The notes beneath the pieces are model-generated. The model saw only the letters and a program-made list of their open reading frames with translations. It had not been told where the DNA came from and searched no databases. A program made the position numbers and the translations under genes. Positions 15,611 to 25,058 of a stretch of 64,000 nt of DNA are shown here, piece by piece; the stretch's first letter is position 1, and each line of letters begins with the position of its first letter. The DNA is from Lachnoanaerobaculum umeaense. Lineage in GTDB: Bacteria > Bacillota > Clostridia > Lachnospirales > Lachnospiraceae. The stretch spans positions 1,054,001-1,118,000 of the forward strand of contig NZ_CP032364.1 in NCBI RefSeq assembly GCF_003589745.1. Direction: 5' to 3'.

Positions 15611-16465
15611 AAAAGAATATTAACAGAAAACTCATTACATCAGATGCAGGAGTTTGTAATAGATAAATATGATGACCATATCAAAATGATGAGATTTTTA
15701 TCAAGTGATATAGAGAATGTGGAAATTCCGGACATAATTGAAGGAAAGCCGGTTACAATAATTGGTGGGGATTGTTTTTTTTGTTGTAAAAATATTAAAA
15801 CTATAAGCTTTCCTCAAACAATAGTATCAATAGAAGCAGAGACATTTGCGTTATGTAAGGGATTGACTGAGGTAATACTGCCGGATTCTATTATTGAGAT
15901 AGGTCCACATGCATTTCGTGATTGCAGTGGTATTAAAAGATTCGTATTTCCAAGGTATTTAAAACGTATTGAAACAGGGATTTTTGCATTTTGTGATTTG
16001 TTTGATGTGGAAATAATATTGCCGGAGAAGTTAGAGATTATTGAAAGAAATGCGTTCTTTCGTGCCGGGAGATTTGATTTGGTGATACCTGATAGCGTTA
16101 AGGAGATTGGAGTAGGGGCATTTCATTGGGGACCGCATCCTATAACCAGCCTTCAGGAAGACAATGGCTGGTATAGTGAATGGCCTTATGGGGAAAAAGT
16201 TATTTACAATGGGCTACAAGGGAGAATTACAGATCTTTATTATTTGGAACGTGAATGTATGCTACATGATGTAACTGTGGGAACCGATATTAAGCAATTT
16301 GTCTATCCTTGTGATTATATTGATGGAAATATTTCATTTTTAGAGGAAGATAATCAGCAAATATTTCAAGATAATATAAGGCATTACTGGGACGTAGAAG
16401 ATAGACTTAAAAATGCATATAAAATTATGAATGCATGGAAAAGAGGATTTATAAGTCCAAGATAG
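15602..16465 (+). CDS. BspA-type leucine-rich-repeat (LRR_5) protein, probably 5'-truncated
   Basis: About 288 residues with successive LRR_5 units: TISFPQTIVSIEAETFALC, LTEVILPDSIIEIGPHAFRD, KRFVFPRYLKRIETGIFAFC, EIILPEKLEIIERNAFF and LVIPDSVKEIGVGAFHW. The open frame extends upstream to 15485, but that part is a frame-shifted reading of the Nudix remnant, so the true protein probably begins at ATG 15602 or 15644; neither has a convincing ribosome binding site. There is no signal peptide, unlike secreted BspA proteins, which suggests a cytoplasmic form or a lost N-terminus. Role unknown. Confidence 0.7.
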   Translation: MERKRILTENSLHQMQEFVIDKYDDHIKMMRFLSSDIENVEIPDIIEGKPVTIIGGDCFFCCKNIKTISFPQTIVSIEAETFALCKGLTEVILPDSIIEIGPHAFRDCSGIKRFVFPRYLKRIETGIFAFCDLFDVEIILPEKLEIIERNAFFRAGRFDLVIPDSVKEIGVGAFHWGPHPITSLQEDNGWYSEWPYGEKVIYNGLQGRITDLYYLERECMLHDVTVGTDIKQFVYPCDYIDGNISFLEEDNQQIFQDNIRHYWDVEDRLKNAYKIMNAWKRGFISPR

Positions 16466-16747
16466 AATAATGACTGCAAACTGTTAAGTTGTATTCGTTA
16501 ATCTAAGTTATACAATTATAAACAAGCTGTGGATCTAGTCTAGTGGTTAAAAACTCTGGACTTGGAGATTTTTTATTTATAGCTTACTTACATCAAAACT
16601 ACCTTTATAAAATACTAGACAAAATGAGACAAGGATAGGAATTATAAATAAAGAGATATATGTTAATCTAAACATACAAATATGAAACTTTTAGATTTGT
16701 ATTGGATGAAGCGGGGATTATAAATGAGGTATTAAGATGGAATAAGA

Positions 16748-16845
16748 AAGGGTGATGTGACTCAAAATGAGTTGTATCACCCCAAGTTTTTATATAAAAA
16801 ACAAATAACGATAACCATCTTTCTTCGCTACATGTTGTAAGGTTT
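16748..16845. mobile_element. End remnant of the IS1182-family element found complete at 57539-59608
   Basis: The stretch from GTGACTCAAAATGAG through ACGATAACCATCTTTCTTC and CTACATGTTGTAA matches the left end of the complete IS. It includes its hairpin (GGGTGAT at 16750-16756 pairing with ATCACCC at 16776-16782). The transposase is gone. The surrounding 16466-16955 gap shows nothing else I can support. Confidence 0.65.
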
Positions 16846-16955
16846 TGATTATTCTGTATTGTTTTGTGGAAGTAAATTTTATATTATAGAATATAACTAA
16901 TGAGGTAGTAGAAGTAATCATTATACATACGAATTTAATACAAAAGGTGAAAAAT

Positions 16956-18053
16956 ATGGTTATATTGGATTATTTAAAACAGAGAAAAGATGTAAGCCTA
17001 TCAGTAGCGGCATTTAACGATATAGACAATGTTGCAATGTCTTATCTGTCATATATTGATTTTGGAGAACTGTTTGATTGCGAAAGTTCAACATATAGCA
17101 TTGATGAGTCATTTGAACTTTTTTGTAAAAAGCACTCCTTAGAAGAAATAAGAGAGAATAGTGAATTTACAAAAAGAGCACCACTATTACTTGAGCAGAT
17201 GGTAAAAGGAACACGTTTTAAAGGAACTAGGGTTGGATATTATACAGAGGATTTCGACAAAGAAGAAGTAAAACAATTTGCGGCGGTCACATTTATACTT
17301 CCTGACGGAACAAATTATATAGCATTTCGTGGAACAGACAGCACCATAACAGGATGGAAAGAAGACTTTCTTATGAGCTGTAAGTCTGAAACTGAAGGTG
17401 CAAAGGAAGCTGTAAATTATTTAAACAAGGTATCGGATAGTGTTAAGGGTAAATTGATACTTGGAGGACATTCAAAGGGTGGAAATTTTGCAATGTATGC
17501 ATCTGCATTTTGTAATGAAACAATAAAAGAGCGTATTTCTATAGTATATAACAATGATGGTCCCGGGTTTAGAGATGAAATTATAGATACTAAAGAGTAT
17601 AAGCAAATTTATCAAAAAATATACAGTATTGTTCCACAAACATCAATAATAGGACAATTACTTTCAAATGAAGGTGAGCAAAAAGTCGTGCAGAGTAATG
17701 TAAAGGGCATATTTCAGCATGATGCCATGACATGGGAAATATTGAATGATAATTTTGTTGAATCAGAATTGGACTCATTTAGTAATTTTGTAAAAGTGGC
17801 ACTGGGATCCTGGCTTGAAAAAACTGATGATAAAACAAGGCAATCTCTAGTCACAACAGTATTTTCAATGATTGAAGAGACGGATGTGAAAAACTTCAAA
17901 GAATTTGGAGGTAGCTTATTGAAAAATGGCGGAATCATCATGATGGAATTATTTAAGCTGGAAAAAACAAAAAGGGATGAATTGATTGCGGCATTTATTG
18001 GAATGATTCAAGCCGGTGGTGAGGCGGCTTTGGATAATATTAATAAGCCTTAG
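16956..18053 (+). CDS. Mbeg1-like (DUF2974) alpha/beta hydrolase
   Basis: A 365-residue lipase-like cytoplasmic protein. The core is IAFRGTDSTITGWKEDFLMS, followed by the nucleophile elbow LGGHSKGGNFAMYAS with Ser173, then YNNDGPGF, all characteristic of the Mbeg1-like family common in Firmicutes. The ATG at 16956 is chosen because AAAGGTGA sits 7 bases ahead; an in-frame GTG at 16947 falls inside that site. It opens a three-gene run with the TPR and WYL genes. The substrate is unknown. In an accessory setting it could act as a membrane-lipid effector, but that is inference. Confidence 0.85.
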   Translation: MVILDYLKQRKDVSLSVAAFNDIDNVAMSYLSYIDFGELFDCESSTYSIDESFELFCKKHSLEEIRENSEFTKRAPLLLEQMVKGTRFKGTRVGYYTEDFDKEEVKQFAAVTFILPDGTNYIAFRGTDSTITGWKEDFLMSCKSETEGAKEAVNYLNKVSDSVKGKLILGGHSKGGNFAMYASAFCNETIKERISIVYNNDGPGFRDEIIDTKEYKQIYQKIYSIVPQTSIIGQLLSNEGEQKVVQSNVKGIFQHDAMTWEILNDNFVESELDSFSNFVKVALGSWLEKTDDKTRQSLVTTVFSMIEETDVKNFKEFGGSLLKNGGIIMMELFKLEKTKRDELIAAFIGMIQAGGEAALDNINKP

Positions 18054-18142
18054 ATGGCTAGTACATAATTCTAGACATAAAAAGCCTAACATCTTATAAT
18101 TAATATAACATAGTATAAGCTAATTGAGTGAAAGGGGATCTT

Positions 18143-19345
18143 ATGAGTAAGGAAATCGGTGCTATATTTAAAAAGTGTTTTTTAAATAAAATTTTACCAA
18201 TATTTTCAAAGAAAAAGGAATTGATACAGGAACAGAGTGTAGTGGATGTAGTAAAAGATGAAGTCAATGCACTATGGGATATTGTAAATAAAATGAATGA
18301 GGATGGGCAGGAAAGTTTTGATGTTGACTTTGAAAAAGAGCTGATGAAATCTTTTAATTATCTAAAGGAAAGATTTACAAATGAAGAACTTGAAAAATCC
18401 TATGCATGGATCAGATATGTGAATGTAATGATTCACTCTAAAAATCCTACAAATGAATATTTGATAAAATATATTTCAGCGGACAATTATATATTTTTAA
18501 CAAATAGACTCTATAATCTTACAAAATCTATTCATAAGGAAAATGATAGAGTAATAGTAAAGAATATAGAGAAATTCAATGAGGATGTCTGGCATTACAT
18601 TCTTAATAATATAAATTCTAATGATATTCCTTCATGCCTTGCACTAGGAAAAGCGGCACAGAAAAGAAAGAACTACGAAGAGGCAAGAAAATGGTATACA
18701 AGAGTAATGGAGATGGATGAGCCTTTTAATGGTGTAACTTCAATACTCGCTTGTTATGAAGAAGAAACAAAAGAAATGCTTGCAAATATTAGAAAAAGCA
18801 AAGAGACGAAAACAGCTTCATTTGAAAAAGTACATGAACTAAACTTACAGCAAGAGGCTATATATAAAAAATGGAGTGATATTATGGAAAAGTACCTTAA
18901 TAGTGGTGATGATATCACAGAACAATACAAAAGAGAGTATATAGCTCTTATAGCTGGATATGCGAGATTTGAGAGAAATAAAGGGAATTATAAAGGAGCA
19001 ATGGAATTATTAGAAAAAGTTCCTGATACATTTCCTGATATTCATAGGATATATGCAGAAGAGGCTATGCTCTATCAACATAAAACATATAAGAACAGCT
19101 ATTACAGTTTGGATAAATCTATTGATACATTTAAAAAGGCATATGATGCTATTTCAAAGCATAAAGGCTCTAAAGCCTTATATCATAAAAGCATGAAAAG
19201 TATTTTGATACCATTGGCAAATTCATATTTCTACTCTAAAAGATATGATGAAGCCGAGGAAATATGTGATCGTGTATTAAAAATGGATAGCAAGGAGAAA
19301 AGTGCAATCAAACTAAAGAATAAAATAGCAAGCATTAATGTTTAA
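18143..19345 (+). CDS. TPR-repeat protein
   Basis: A 400-residue helical protein; the start at ATG 18143 follows an AAAGGGG site. TPR-like units are seen at LALGKAAQKRKNYEEARKWY, at IALIAGYARFERNKGNYKGA and at LIPLANSYFYSKRYDEAEEI. The N-terminal 150 residues are helical with no recognised domain. TPR proteins act as protein-protein scaffolds. It lies 90 bases after the hydrolase gene and 42 before the WYL gene, so it probably bridges or regulates those two. Confidence 0.75.
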   Translation: MSKEIGAIFKKCFLNKILPIFSKKKELIQEQSVVDVVKDEVNALWDIVNKMNEDGQESFDVDFEKELMKSFNYLKERFTNEELEKSYAWIRYVNVMIHSKNPTNEYLIKYISADNYIFLTNRLYNLTKSIHKENDRVIVKNIEKFNEDVWHYILNNINSNDIPSCLALGKAAQKRKNYEEARKWYTRVMEMDEPFNGVTSILACYEEETKEMLANIRKSKETKTASFEKVHELNLQQEAIYKKWSDIMEKYLNSGDDITEQYKREYIALIAGYARFERNKGNYKGAMELLEKVPDTFPDIHRIYAEEAMLYQHKTYKNSYYSLDKSIDTFKKAYDAISKHKGSKALYHKSMKSILIPLANSYFYSKRYDEAEEICDRVLKMDSKEKSAIKLKNKIASINV

Positions 19346-19386
19346 TCAAATTTGATTAACATTAGGGTAATATAGGAGAGCAAATC

Positions 19387-22300
19387 ATGGGGATTATTTT
19401 GAATAAATCTAAGCCTGCATTTGATGAATTGAAAAGCACCAATTCATTTGGAGAATTTTTTATGAATGGCCTTAGAGATTACTACACATATGGATTTAAG
19501 TCATATGATCAGTATTTGAAAGGTCAAAGGATAATAAATGAACGATGGAAGATTTTTTCAAAGATACTGGGTTCGGAATGGGTTTTAGAAGAGGGAAGTG
19601 GTGGCAGAAATTTTATCATTTTGAAAGCAAAGCCTGTCGGAACTCAAAATCCTTTTAGTATTTTTTACTTCTTACATAATATTAGTATAATAGGTGATTA
19701 TCTCAACTACTTACTAGATCTGGATGAAAGATCCTCATTGAGAGGAGGACTGGTAAATATTCCGGTAGATTTGAAAAGATTGGATTTTGTAGAAGGTAAG
19801 AATGGAGTACAGAATCTAGAAGATGTAAATAATGTCGAGTATTCAATTATTGAGAATTGGAAGCATTCACTTGCTGTAGAAACATATAAGCAGATATGCA
19901 ATGGAATATTACCTCTAGGTTACTTAATTGTGATTGATAAAGAAAAAATACAAGAAGGCAATTCTACAAACAATAAATCAATTACTGTAAATAAGAAAGA
20001 CAATATAATTGATATGGTTTTTGTAGTAAATGGATACAAATATTATACGACTATTGATAGCGGTAAGGAGATAGATAATGAGAATTTTCGAATCAGAATT
20101 AATAGGCAAATGAATATTTGGTCCTATCGTACAATGGAGCCGCCAAAAAGCTATAAGGACATATATGCCAATTTGAGTACAAGAACAGATTATCTGTATG
20201 GTTTAGGGGTTCTGGGCGATTTAAGAGATTTTACTGAAAAGAGGAATACCTGGATAATAGATCAATGCAAAAATGCTGACAGTACCTTTAAAAAATATAT
20301 CTACAATAAGAAATCAGGGAATAATTACTGGTTTAAGTCAAAGCTGACAATGCAAGAAATTTTTAAAGACTTACTTTGCAATAGTGCTGATAGTGAGAAT
20401 AATAATTTAGTAAACAGCTTTGTATCATTATGTAATTTTTTCTCTCATTACTATCCTATGGGAACAATAGGAAGTCTATTGTCCACAAGATGTAAAAATA
20501 TAAGCAATGATACATATTATGATATGTTCAAATTTAAACATAATTATTTACAACAGACATTGTATGATTTTAATTTGATTGATTTATTGTATGCTATAGA
20601 ACATTTATCTGTATTATGTGTAATACAATATTCTCATGGCATTAAATTAAATACATATGAGGATATAGCTATTCCGATAGAGATACGAATAAGTGCTGTA
20701 GATGGTAGGGAATATGTATTGTATTATCATATTATTGAAAAGAAAATAAAGGCTATGAGGCTTGAATTTATTAACAGCATAAAAATGTATTCTGAAGTTA
20801 AAAGTATTAAAAAAGTACGTAGGTTTATAAAGAGGGATGGAAATAAAAAAAGGGTAGAAGAGGAAATATTAGAGAATGTAACAATTGATGCAAAAGATAT
20901 TGCGCATCAAATTATTACCGCCAGAGAAATGCTGCCATATATATGGGGAACAGGAGTAGAAAACTGTGCAGTTAGTGATGATTGGGAAAATTTACTTGCT
21001 TCTTATGAAATGGAGATTCAGTATAATCCTGAAGAGGAATTATATATCAGCAATAGAATAAAAAAGGAAAATAGAAATAGGGAATTATCAAATATAAGAA
21101 TATTTCCAACCAAGGAATTGAGAAGATGGGTTAGAAGCTATTATAAACGTATAGGTAAGTACATATCTCCCGGAGATTTGGATTTCAATATTGATGATGA
21201 TGTTGAATCTATTTGTGATGTGTATTTTTCTAAGAAAGCACCTTATGGAGAAGTGGATACTGACTATATACAAAATAAAGAAAAAGAATATAAGGAAGAA
21301 GGATATATAGTTAAGGGTAAAATAGTTAAAGAGTATGTAGGTCATGCTGCATTATTTAATACACTCTTTAGCAATTATACAGTTGTTTTGGCTAACTCAA
21401 TACTTGAGTGTTCTAAAAAAGACAATAAGTTATTAGGGGATGTACTTGAAAAAAATGTAACACAGACTTTTAACTACTTTAACGAGTGTGAAATTAAAAA
21501 AATTGTAGATGAATTATCCAATATTATAGAAGATTCAGAATTGATAAATTTTAATGGTGAATCTAGATTTTTATTTCCTGAGTCTGATTATCTTTTTGAT
21601 GTTTTGCCACTGACAAAGATTGAAGCAAGATGGTTACTTACAATTCTAAATAATCCTTTAGCATCACTTTTTATGACTGAAAGTGATATAAAAAGAGTAA
21701 AGGAGAAGATAAAATTAGCTCCTTATAAAGTGAAACCGCTAGACTTTAATTGTATTAATTATTTTGATAGATATAATTTTGAACACAAGGATCTTAAAGG
21801 AAAAAAGACTGTTAACCAAGATGGGAGAATTAGCAATAAAGATCTTAAAGTCTTGAAGATAATTAAAAAAGGAATATCTGAAGGCTTTAAACTAAAGATC
21901 AAATATAGGAATTGGAGAAAACAGCCAATATGGATAACTTGTGCCCCTTGTTGGATTGAATATTCAATACGTGACGATTTATTTAGACTGTGGTATGTGC
22001 GTAATGGAAAATCCGGCATATGTATTATTAATATTCCTCGTATTGAAAAAGTTATAGAGCTTACCAATATGAAATATGATATAAAGGAACAAAGTATGCT
22101 CTTAGAGAGTATTTATAAAGAATCAATGCAGGAAATACAGGTTGAATTTTTTCAGGGAGATAGAAATATTTTAGATAGAATACTGACAGAATTCTCTTTA
22201 TGGGAGAAAAAATGTGTTTTTGATTCTGTATCAAAATATTATAGGATGACTTTATATTATTCTAAAATGGATGAAAGCGAAATAATGATGAGATTATTAA

Positions 22301-22446
22301 GCTATGGACCTTTTATAAGAGTAGTGGCTGATGATGATAATTATGTTCTTTCTGAAGTCAGGAATAGAATAGTAAAGCAATATAAGCTGAATCAGATAAG
22401 AAAACTTGAAAGTGAGAAAAATGACAAATCAATAATAAGTAGATAG
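19387..22446 (+). CDS. Large protein with C-terminal WYL-like domain
   Basis: 1019 residues, with a TAGGAGAG site before the ATG. The N-terminal ~800 residues match nothing I recognise; they are mixed helix/strand, with a basic patch near KKVRRFIKRDGNKKRVEEE. Residues about 820-890 look like a WYL domain (ISEGFKLKIKYRNW ... IEYSIRDDLFRLWYVRNGK ... IPRIEKV), and about 895-1000 like its WCX extension (QVEFFQGDRNIL ... MRLLSYGPFIRVVA). WYL domains usually sense ligands or nucleic acids and often regulate defence genes. Here there is no visible N-terminal helix-turn-helix, so the domain may serve as a sensor rather than a repressor. A strong terminator follows. Confidence 0.7.
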   Translation: MGIILNKSKPAFDELKSTNSFGEFFMNGLRDYYTYGFKSYDQYLKGQRIINERWKIFSKILGSEWVLEEGSGGRNFIILKAKPVGTQNPFSIFYFLHNISIIGDYLNYLLDLDERSSLRGGLVNIPVDLKRLDFVEGKNGVQNLEDVNNVEYSIIENWKHSLAVETYKQICNGILPLGYLIVIDKEKIQEGNSTNNKSITVNKKDNIIDMVFVVNGYKYYTTIDSGKEIDNENFRIRINRQMNIWSYRTMEPPKSYKDIYANLSTRTDYLYGLGVLGDLRDFTEKRNTWIIDQCKNADSTFKKYIYNKKSGNNYWFKSKLTMQEIFKDLLCNSADSENNNLVNSFVSLCNFFSHYYPMGTIGSLLSTRCKNISNDTYYDMFKFKHNYLQQTLYDFNLIDLLYAIEHLSVLCVIQYSHGIKLNTYEDIAIPIEIRISAVDGREYVLYYHIIEKKIKAMRLEFINSIKMYSEVKSIKKVRRFIKRDGNKKRVEEEILENVTIDAKDIAHQIITAREMLPYIWGTGVENCAVSDDWENLLASYEMEIQYNPEEELYISNRIKKENRNRELSNIRIFPTKELRRWVRSYYKRIGKYISPGDLDFNIDDDVESICDVYFSKKAPYGEVDTDYIQNKEKEYKEEGYIVKGKIVKEYVGHAALFNTLFSNYTVVLANSILECSKKDNKLLGDVLEKNVTQTFNYFNECEIKKIVDELSNIIEDSELINFNGESRFLFPESDYLFDVLPLTKIEARWLLTILNNPLASLFMTESDIKRVKEKIKLAPYKVKPLDFNCINYFDRYNFEHKDLKGKKTVNQDGRISNKDLKVLKIIKKGISEGFKLKIKYRNWRKQPIWITCAPCWIEYSIRDDLFRLWYVRNGKSGICIINIPRIEKVIELTNMKYDIKEQSMLLESIYKESMQEIQVEFFQGDRNILDRILTEFSLWEKKCVFDSVSKYYRMTLYYSKMDESEIMMRLLSYGPFIRVVADDDNYVLSEVRNRIVKQYKLNQIRKLESEKNDKSIISR

Positions 22447-22448
22447 AA

Positions 22449-22494
22449 AGTAGCAGTTCTTTTCTTTTTTAAGAAAGGAGCTGCTACTTTTTTT
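22449..22494 (+). terminator. Strong rho-independent terminator
   Basis: An 18-bp stem (22449-22466 with 22471-22488, two G-U pairs) with a TTTT loop is followed by a run of T. It separates the hydrolase/TPR/WYL operon from the nuclease/ClpP/VirD4-like operon. Confidence 0.9.
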
Positions 22495-22612
22495 CGGATA
22501 CGATAAAATATGCTATTTTTTTTTACGGATACAAAGAAGAAAAAAATAAGAAAAATAGATATACTGAGTGTACAAAATGAGTTAAAGAGTTGAAGAAATA
22601 GGGGGTGTATGA

Positions 22613-23422
22613 ATGATTAAGGCAAGTGCATTAAGCGTAGTTAAAGATGTTAATATTGAGAACAGTATGTATCCCAGCTTATCTTGTTTGCTTAGAAATA
22701 ATCAAAATATGATTATTGAGTCTGCAAAAGAATGTGAGGAGCTTCCGGAAGTCATTGTCAATCTTGCATTGAGATTGCTTGACCATGATGAACTCATAAA
22801 GAATATCATAAATGATATCAGAGTACTTTACACATCAAAGAAAGATGAGTTTCACATTGATTTATCAGGCAGGCAAAAGAGAGATAAAGATTTAATAATA
22901 AATCTGTTTCAGGATATGTATGGAATAATTTCTTTTCTACATTATACTCAGGAAAATGAAATACTTAATGGAAAGATTGCTTTCACACCAAAAGCACAGG
23001 CTTTTATTACAGGACAATACCTGGAGATAGCTGTATATAGACGTACTTTTGAGATCATAAAAAGATTATCAAATAAGTACAACAAGAAATTCAAGGTATA
23101 TAAAAATGTGCGTGTTGCCACCAGAGAAGGGCAGATGAAGAATGAATTTGATCTAGTGATTGAATTTAATGGAACTTTCTATGTACTGGAGATTAAATCA
23201 GGTAAGAATTTCAGAGAATTTGACAAGTATATGAACATAGGTCAAGAGTATAAGATAGTGCCAAATAGATTTTTACTGGTTGATAATTATCTTACAGATG
23301 AGCAAGCAGTATCAGTGGAATATTTTTGCGATTACTATGTGTCAAATTTAATAGGAGATTCACTGGAAAAGAAAGTAACTCTAATGATTGAAAATGATTT
23401 GAACGGAGGATATCAGAAATGA
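22613..23422 (+). CDS. PD-(D/E)XK nuclease of the DUF1887/Card1-Can2 type
   Basis: 269 residues. The C-terminal half has the DUF1887-type nuclease pattern: TGQYLEIAVY (E139), then NEFDLVIEFNGTFYVLEIKS with D180, E193 and K195 as the metal-binding and catalytic residues. Card1/Can2 enzymes carry this domain behind a CARF sensor that binds cyclic oligoadenylate. Here residues 1-125 show no clear CARF fold and no CRISPR genes are nearby. The start has a GGGGGTG site. Its stop overlaps the next start (ATGA), indicating coupling. It is probably the DNA- or RNA-cutting component of the operon. Confidence 0.75.
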   Translation: MIKASALSVVKDVNIENSMYPSLSCLLRNNQNMIIESAKECEELPEVIVNLALRLLDHDELIKNIINDIRVLYTSKKDEFHIDLSGRQKRDKDLIINLFQDMYGIISFLHYTQENEILNGKIAFTPKAQAFITGQYLEIAVYRRTFEIIKRLSNKYNKKFKVYKNVRVATREGQMKNEFDLVIEFNGTFYVLEIKSGKNFREFDKYMNIGQEYKIVPNRFLLVDNYLTDEQAVSVEYFCDYYVSNLIGDSLEKKVTLMIENDLNGGYQK

Positions 23423-24417
23423 ACACATATTCTGTTTTTAACGATTCTAAAATGTATAGATCAGATATTGATGAGCAGCAAGAAGTTAGTATTCCGTCTT
23501 ATCCCATATTTGCTCTTAAGAAAAATGAAGAGATACATCGTACGCTCGTAATATATAAAAGAGAATCTATAGAGCAAATTCAGGAAAAGATAGATTCAAC
23601 AGATAGAGCTATTATAGAGGAAATTGCAAGATCTAAATATTTGACAACTAATCATATATATAAATTTGTCAGTCTTAGAGGTGTTAATTTATCTAGACGC
23701 AATCTGCATAAGAGAATGCTTAAATTAATGAAATATCGTCTGGTTAAGGAGAGTGAGATACTTCTTCCGGGTGTGGTTAATGGTATTAAATATTACGAAG
23801 TTGATATCAACGGCTATAGGATTGCATTGAGTAGGGGAGTTATATTCAATTATGGAAATAGATACTTATCATTTAATAAGAAGATGGAAATGGGAATAGT
23901 TGATACACCACAGGATGTGAAACGAATTCTGGTAGGTAATCAGATCATAATAGGTCTTCTACAAAGTAAGGCAAAGATGGAACGCTTTGGAGTAATGGAG
24001 ACATTCAGATATGATGGAATTAATCTTGATAATTGCATTATTCGCACTGCGGCAAATGTTAAAATTGACAACACATCTGTTTTGGCATATGAGGTTGTTA
24101 GAGACTGTTCGGAGGCGTATCAAAAACTTGCCGAAAAGGTACAAAGGTATTACAAAATACTGCAAAGTAAGAAATACTTGGAAAGTAATTACCATGGCGA
24201 TTTGACTTTTCCACAATTAATAATTTGTGGTGAGTCTTTGGAACACAATCGTAAAATAGTTGAATATTTAAAAAGTCAAAATCTATGGAATTCGGAGGAT
24301 GTAATTCTTTTCACAGAGGATCTTTTGAATATTAAAGATACACTACAATCTATTTATGAGATTACAGGTGAAGAAGGGATAAGGTGGTATAGATTACCTG
24401 AGAGTAAAGCAGGATGA
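23419..24417 (+). CDS. Replic_Relax-family winged-helix protein
   Basis: 332 residues that resemble the replication-relaxation (Replic_Relax) family of plasmid and conjugative elements. A winged helix lies at about 50-115 (AIIEEIARSKYLTTNHIYKF ... KRMLKLMKYRLVKES). The family C-terminal pattern is at about 205-300 (SVLAYEVVRDCSEAYQKLAE, then RYYKIL and FPQLIICGESLEHNRKIVEY). The family is thought to act at plasmid origins or as a transfer accessory. Here it is translationally coupled to the nuclease gene, so it may recruit the nuclease to particular DNA. Confidence 0.7.
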   Translation: MNTYSVFNDSKMYRSDIDEQQEVSIPSYPIFALKKNEEIHRTLVIYKRESIEQIQEKIDSTDRAIIEEIARSKYLTTNHIYKFVSLRGVNLSRRNLHKRMLKLMKYRLVKESEILLPGVVNGIKYYEVDINGYRIALSRGVIFNYGNRYLSFNKKMEMGIVDTPQDVKRILVGNQIIIGLLQSKAKMERFGVMETFRYDGINLDNCIIRTAANVKIDNTSVLAYEVVRDCSEAYQKLAEKVQRYYKILQSKKYLESNYHGDLTFPQLIICGESLEHNRKIVEYLKSQNLWNSEDVILFTEDLLNIKDTLQSIYEITGEEGIRWYRLPESKAG

Positions 24418-24465
24418 TTATATTGACATTGTCAATGGTTTATTAAATTTTGAGGAGTAAGATTT

Positions 24466-25047
24466 ATGACTTATGTACCATACAGAACTGCTACAGGAAA
24501 CAGCTGGATATCTGTAGATTCACATCTGCTTTCGGATGGAAGAATGTTTATTATTGGTGAAATAAATTCAGAGCTTGCCTGTGAGTTTGTGCAGGAGCTT
24601 ATGTATTTACAAAAAGAAAAACCTGAATCAGATTTGAAGATTTATATTTATTCTCCAGGTGGAGAGGTCACAGCCGGTTTAATGATTTATGATGCTTTAA
24701 AAGGCTTAGATATAGATTTTGAAATCTACTGCATGGGTATGGCTGCCTCAATGGCTGCAATTATTCTGGCAGGAGGGCAAAAGGGAAGAAGGTATATTAT
24801 GCCACATTCAAAAGTAATGATACATGAACCCTTAATTGCTGGAGGTGTTGGTGGCAGTGCAACATCTATACAAAGAACAGCTGAATCAATCTTGGAAACA
24901 AAGCGTATTTCAGTTGAATTACTTGCCAAAGATACAGGAAAAAGTATTGAAGAGGTTGAGAAAGCTATCTCTTTTGATAACTATATGAATGCACAAGAGG
25001 CTATAGACTTTGGAATTTGTGACAGTATAGTTACTAAGATAATTTGA
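24466..25047 (+). CDS. ClpP-family serine peptidase
   Basis: A 193-residue ClpP-like peptidase with all three catalytic residues in the usual places: Ser95 (YCMGMAASMAAIILAGG), His120 (SKVMIHEPL) and Asp171 (SFDNYMNAQEAIDFG). The oxyanion region SPGGEVTAG and overall length match the housekeeping enzyme. No Clp ATPase gene is nearby, and it sits between a Replic_Relax protein and a VirD4-like ATPase with a GAGGAG site and short gaps. It may be a system-specific protease; an unfoldase would have to come from the host, or the VirD4-like ATPase could feed it. Confidence 0.9.
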   Translation: MTYVPYRTATGNSWISVDSHLLSDGRMFIIGEINSELACEFVQELMYLQKEKPESDLKIYIYSPGGEVTAGLMIYDALKGLDIDFEIYCMGMAASMAAIILAGGQKGRRYIMPHSKVMIHEPLIAGGVGGSATSIQRTAESILETKRISVELLAKDTGKSIEEVEKAISFDNYMNAQEAIDFGICDSIVTKII

Positions 25048-25058
25048 GGAGGAGATAT

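Noticed and set aside
16532..16580. tRNA-like stretch (TAGTCTAGTGGTTAAAA, then CTCTGGACTTGGAG)
   Set aside because: It resembles a D-arm plus anticodon arm, but there is no T-arm, no acceptor pairing and no CCA-side partner. At most a chance match or a very decayed fragment.
19387..22446. WYL protein as an ordinary transcription factor
   Set aside because: It is over three times the usual length and shows no N-terminal helix-turn-helix, so a plain regulator label would mislead.
22613..23422. CRISPR-linked Card1/Can2 effector
   Set aside because: No CRISPR repeats, Cas genes or visible CARF domain are present anywhere in the window, so only the nuclease domain similarity is kept.
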